A stretch of DNA of 64,000 nucleotides from Amycolatopsis australiensis (GTDB taxonomy: Bacteria > Actinomycetota > Actinomycetes > Mycobacteriales > Pseudonocardiaceae). The position numbers were made by a program, and so were the translations under genes. Below are positions 62,711 to 64,000 of this stretch, piece after piece; position 1 is the first letter of the stretch; every line of letters begins with the position of its first letter. Where the stretch lies: positions 6,820,001 to 6,884,000 of the forward strand of contig NZ_FPJG01000006.1 of NCBI RefSeq assembly GCF_900119165.1, written 5' to 3'. Under the pieces are notes generated by a model, which saw only the letters and a program-made list of their open reading frames with translations, was not told the DNA's origin and did no database searches.

Positions 62711-64000
62711 TCAGCGCAGGTCCGCCTGGGCCGCCTGGGCCGCCGACGGCACGAACGCGTCGCCGCCGGGGCGGCCCTGGTGGGTCGCCGCCGCCGGGAC
62801 CACGCCCGCCAGCGGGACCGACACCGATGTCCGGGCCAGGTCCACGGTCAGCCGGCCCGGCTGGGCCGGACCCCGGATGAAGCTGCCGTCCGTGCCGCCG
62901 ATGATCAAGGCCAGCGCGTGCCCGCGCGGCACGATGTGGTCGGTCGGGGCCAGCCGGAACGTCATCGTGTACGCCGTCCCCGGCGTCAGCGGTCGTTCCT
63001 GGGAAAGGGACGCGTAGTTCGCCAGGTCCGCCCACCCGCGGCCGAGGATCGTGTAGTTCACCTTCTTCACGTCCGCCGACGTGATCCGGTAACAGGCGTC
63101 GTCGCCGGGCGTCGACGCGCCCCAGCAGTTCTCCGCCGTTCCCGTCTTGATCCCTTCACCGTTTCCGGTGAAGTTCCGGATCGTCGCCGGGCCGAGGTCC
63201 ACCAGCAGCGCCGACAAGCGCGCCGATGACGTGCTCGGTGTCGCCGTGACGGTCACCGAGGACGTCCCCGAGACGTGCACGTCCGAGGACAGCGTCCCGG
63301 TCGAGTAGGTCAGCGCCGCGCTGCCCGGGTCGGTCACCCAGGTGTCCTCGCCCACGCTCGGGTTGTCGGTGAAGGACGCCGTGCCCGAGGCCGCCGACGT
63401 GCCGAGCGTTCCCGAAACGTGGGGTCGCAAAGTGGTCGCGACCGCGTCGGCCGCCGGGTACGCGCTTTGCGTCACCCACAGGTCCGGCTGCCGCTCGACG
63501 GTGGCCTGCGGGCCGTTCTGGACGCCGTTGTCGATGCCGAGCAGGTAGTGGTCGAACCAGCGGTGCAGCAGGTCGACCCAGTCCGCGCGCCGGTAGTCGA
63601 ACGGGTCGACGTGCCCGGTCTGCGACAGCCAGATCTTCTTCTCGACGCGCAGCCCGGCCCACCACTGTCCGAAGTGGATGGTCTTGACGTTGAGGTCGTT
63701 GACGCCGTGCGACAGCAGCACGCTCGCGCGCACGTCGGCCGCGTGCGTGACGTAGTCCCGGTCCGCCCACAGCGGCCCGTAGTCGCCGTTCGCCGTCGCG
63801 CCCTGCCGGAGGGCCTGGTTCTGCGCCGAGCAGTCCTGCCCGCCGTTGCGGTCCTCGACGGTCTGCGCGAGCCCCGCCGGGCTGGAGCCGAAGACCGCGC
63901 CGTCGGAACGGTAGTAGTCGTACCACGAGCTGATCGCGGAGATCGGCACGATCGTCTTGAGTCCCGCGACGCCGGTCGCCGCGACCCCGTTGGCGACGGT
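62711..64000 (-). CDS. S15/CocE-type (X-Pro dipeptidyl-peptidase family) hydrolase, N-terminus beyond window
   Basis: The C-terminal 429 residues of a larger enzyme; the frame is open to the window edge. The visible part starts in the alpha/beta-hydrolase domain (GLKTIVPISAISSWYDYYR). It contains an aspartate-bearing segment VLLSHGVNDLNV (catalytic acid) and the histidine in LSQTGHVDPFDYR, but the nucleophile serine lies to the right of the window. The last 200 residues form the galactose-binding-like jelly-roll of this family (LRPHVSGTLGTSA to the end). Family members release X-Pro dipeptides or hydrolyse esters; cysteines suggest a secreted form. The product ends AAQAAQADLR. Confidence 0.85.
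   Translation of the reverse strand, partial: TVANGVAATGVAGLKTIVPISAISSWYDYYRSDGAVFGSSPAGLAQTVEDRNGGQDCSAQNQALRQGATANGDYGPLWADRDYVTHAADVRASVLLSHGVNDLNVKTIHFGQWWAGLRVEKKIWLSQTGHVDPFDYRRADWVDLLHRWFDHYLLGIDNGVQNGPQATVERQPDLWVTQSAYPAADAVATTLRPHVSGTLGTSAASGTASFTDNPSVGEDTWVTDPGSAALTYSTGTLSSDVHVSGTSSVTVTATPSTSSARLSALLVDLGPATIRNFTGNGEGIKTGTAENCWGASTPGDDACYRITSADVKKVNYTILGRGWADLANYASLSQERPLTPGTAYTMTFRLAPTDHIVPRGHALALIIGGTDGSFIRGPAQPGRLTVDLARTSVSVPLAGVVPAAATHQGRPGGDAFVPSAAQAAQADLR

Noticed and set aside
1..64000. tRNA or rRNA genes
   Set aside because: No cloverleaf with TTCGA-type T loops or rRNA-like conserved blocks was recognised; a tRNA scan would be decisive.

Overview
The window reads as chromosome of a very GC-rich filamentous actinomycete. 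Codons end almost always in G or C, GTG starts are common, ATGA/GTGA start-stop overlaps are frequent, Tat-secreted hydrolases are present, and the essential block cmk-plsC-der lies beside an epsilon-poly-lysine-synthetase-type NRPS. I lean to Pseudonocardiales, probably Amycolatopsis, but this is inference from gene content and repeat style; no rRNA or marker search was possible. No tRNA, rRNA, CRISPR array, prophage or intact insertion sequence was seen. The only mobile trace is a decayed IS110-family transposase near 13.25-13.75 kb.

Layout. 0-3.4 kb: end of a phosphoesterase gene, an MFS exporter coupled to a TolB-like beta-propeller protein, a RibD-type reductase and a RidA protein. 3.4-13.1 kb: two divergent secreted alpha/beta hydrolases (one a PHB-depolymerase-type esterase), a LacI regulator divergent from an MFS gene with a probable operator touching the start codon, and an operon of 3-hydroxybutyrate dehydrogenase-like SDR, MHS transporter and GAF/PucR activator. 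Together these suggest extracellular polyester or 3-hydroxybutyrate use. 13.8-19 kb: small regulator/enzyme pairs (VOC-WYL, PadR-GyrI) around a fused SRPBCC/acyl-CoA-synthetase gene.

19.0-26.4 kb holds the most enigmatic module: SWIM zinc-finger protein, DUF5691 protein, MoxR AAA+ ATPase, DUF5682 protein and vWA protein, mostly coupled by 4-base overlaps and resembling the enteric yehQ/yehL/yehM/yehP set. A cysteine-free ribosomal protein L36 follows. 26.7-39 kb: an EthA-like Baeyer-Villiger monooxygenase, a secreted family-8 polysaccharide lyase, then the oxidative uronate pathway (symporter, KDG dehydratase/decarboxylase, glucarate dehydratase, an unknown 375-residue protein, ketoglutarate-semialdehyde dehydrogenase) divergent from iclR and uronate dehydrogenase. 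This converts uronates to 2-oxoglutarate.

39-46.6 kb: a TetR-controlled PPOX flavoprotein with a VanB-type reductase, then an AraC regulator, about 1 kb of non-coding tandem repeats with an 83-bp period, a fused maleylacetate reductase/hydroxyquinol dioxygenase and a phenol-type hydroxylase (resorcinol/hydroxyquinol catabolism). 46.6-56.7 kb: two tandem Tat-secreted GH95-type glycosidases, an M1 aminopeptidase and the Pls-type NRPS. 56.8-64 kb: der, plsC and cmk; a TetR gene with four binding boxes opposite a DUF4267 membrane protein; a KhtT/KhtU-type cation antiporter pair; an interspersed hairpin repeat; and a truncated S15/CocE-type peptidase at the right edge.
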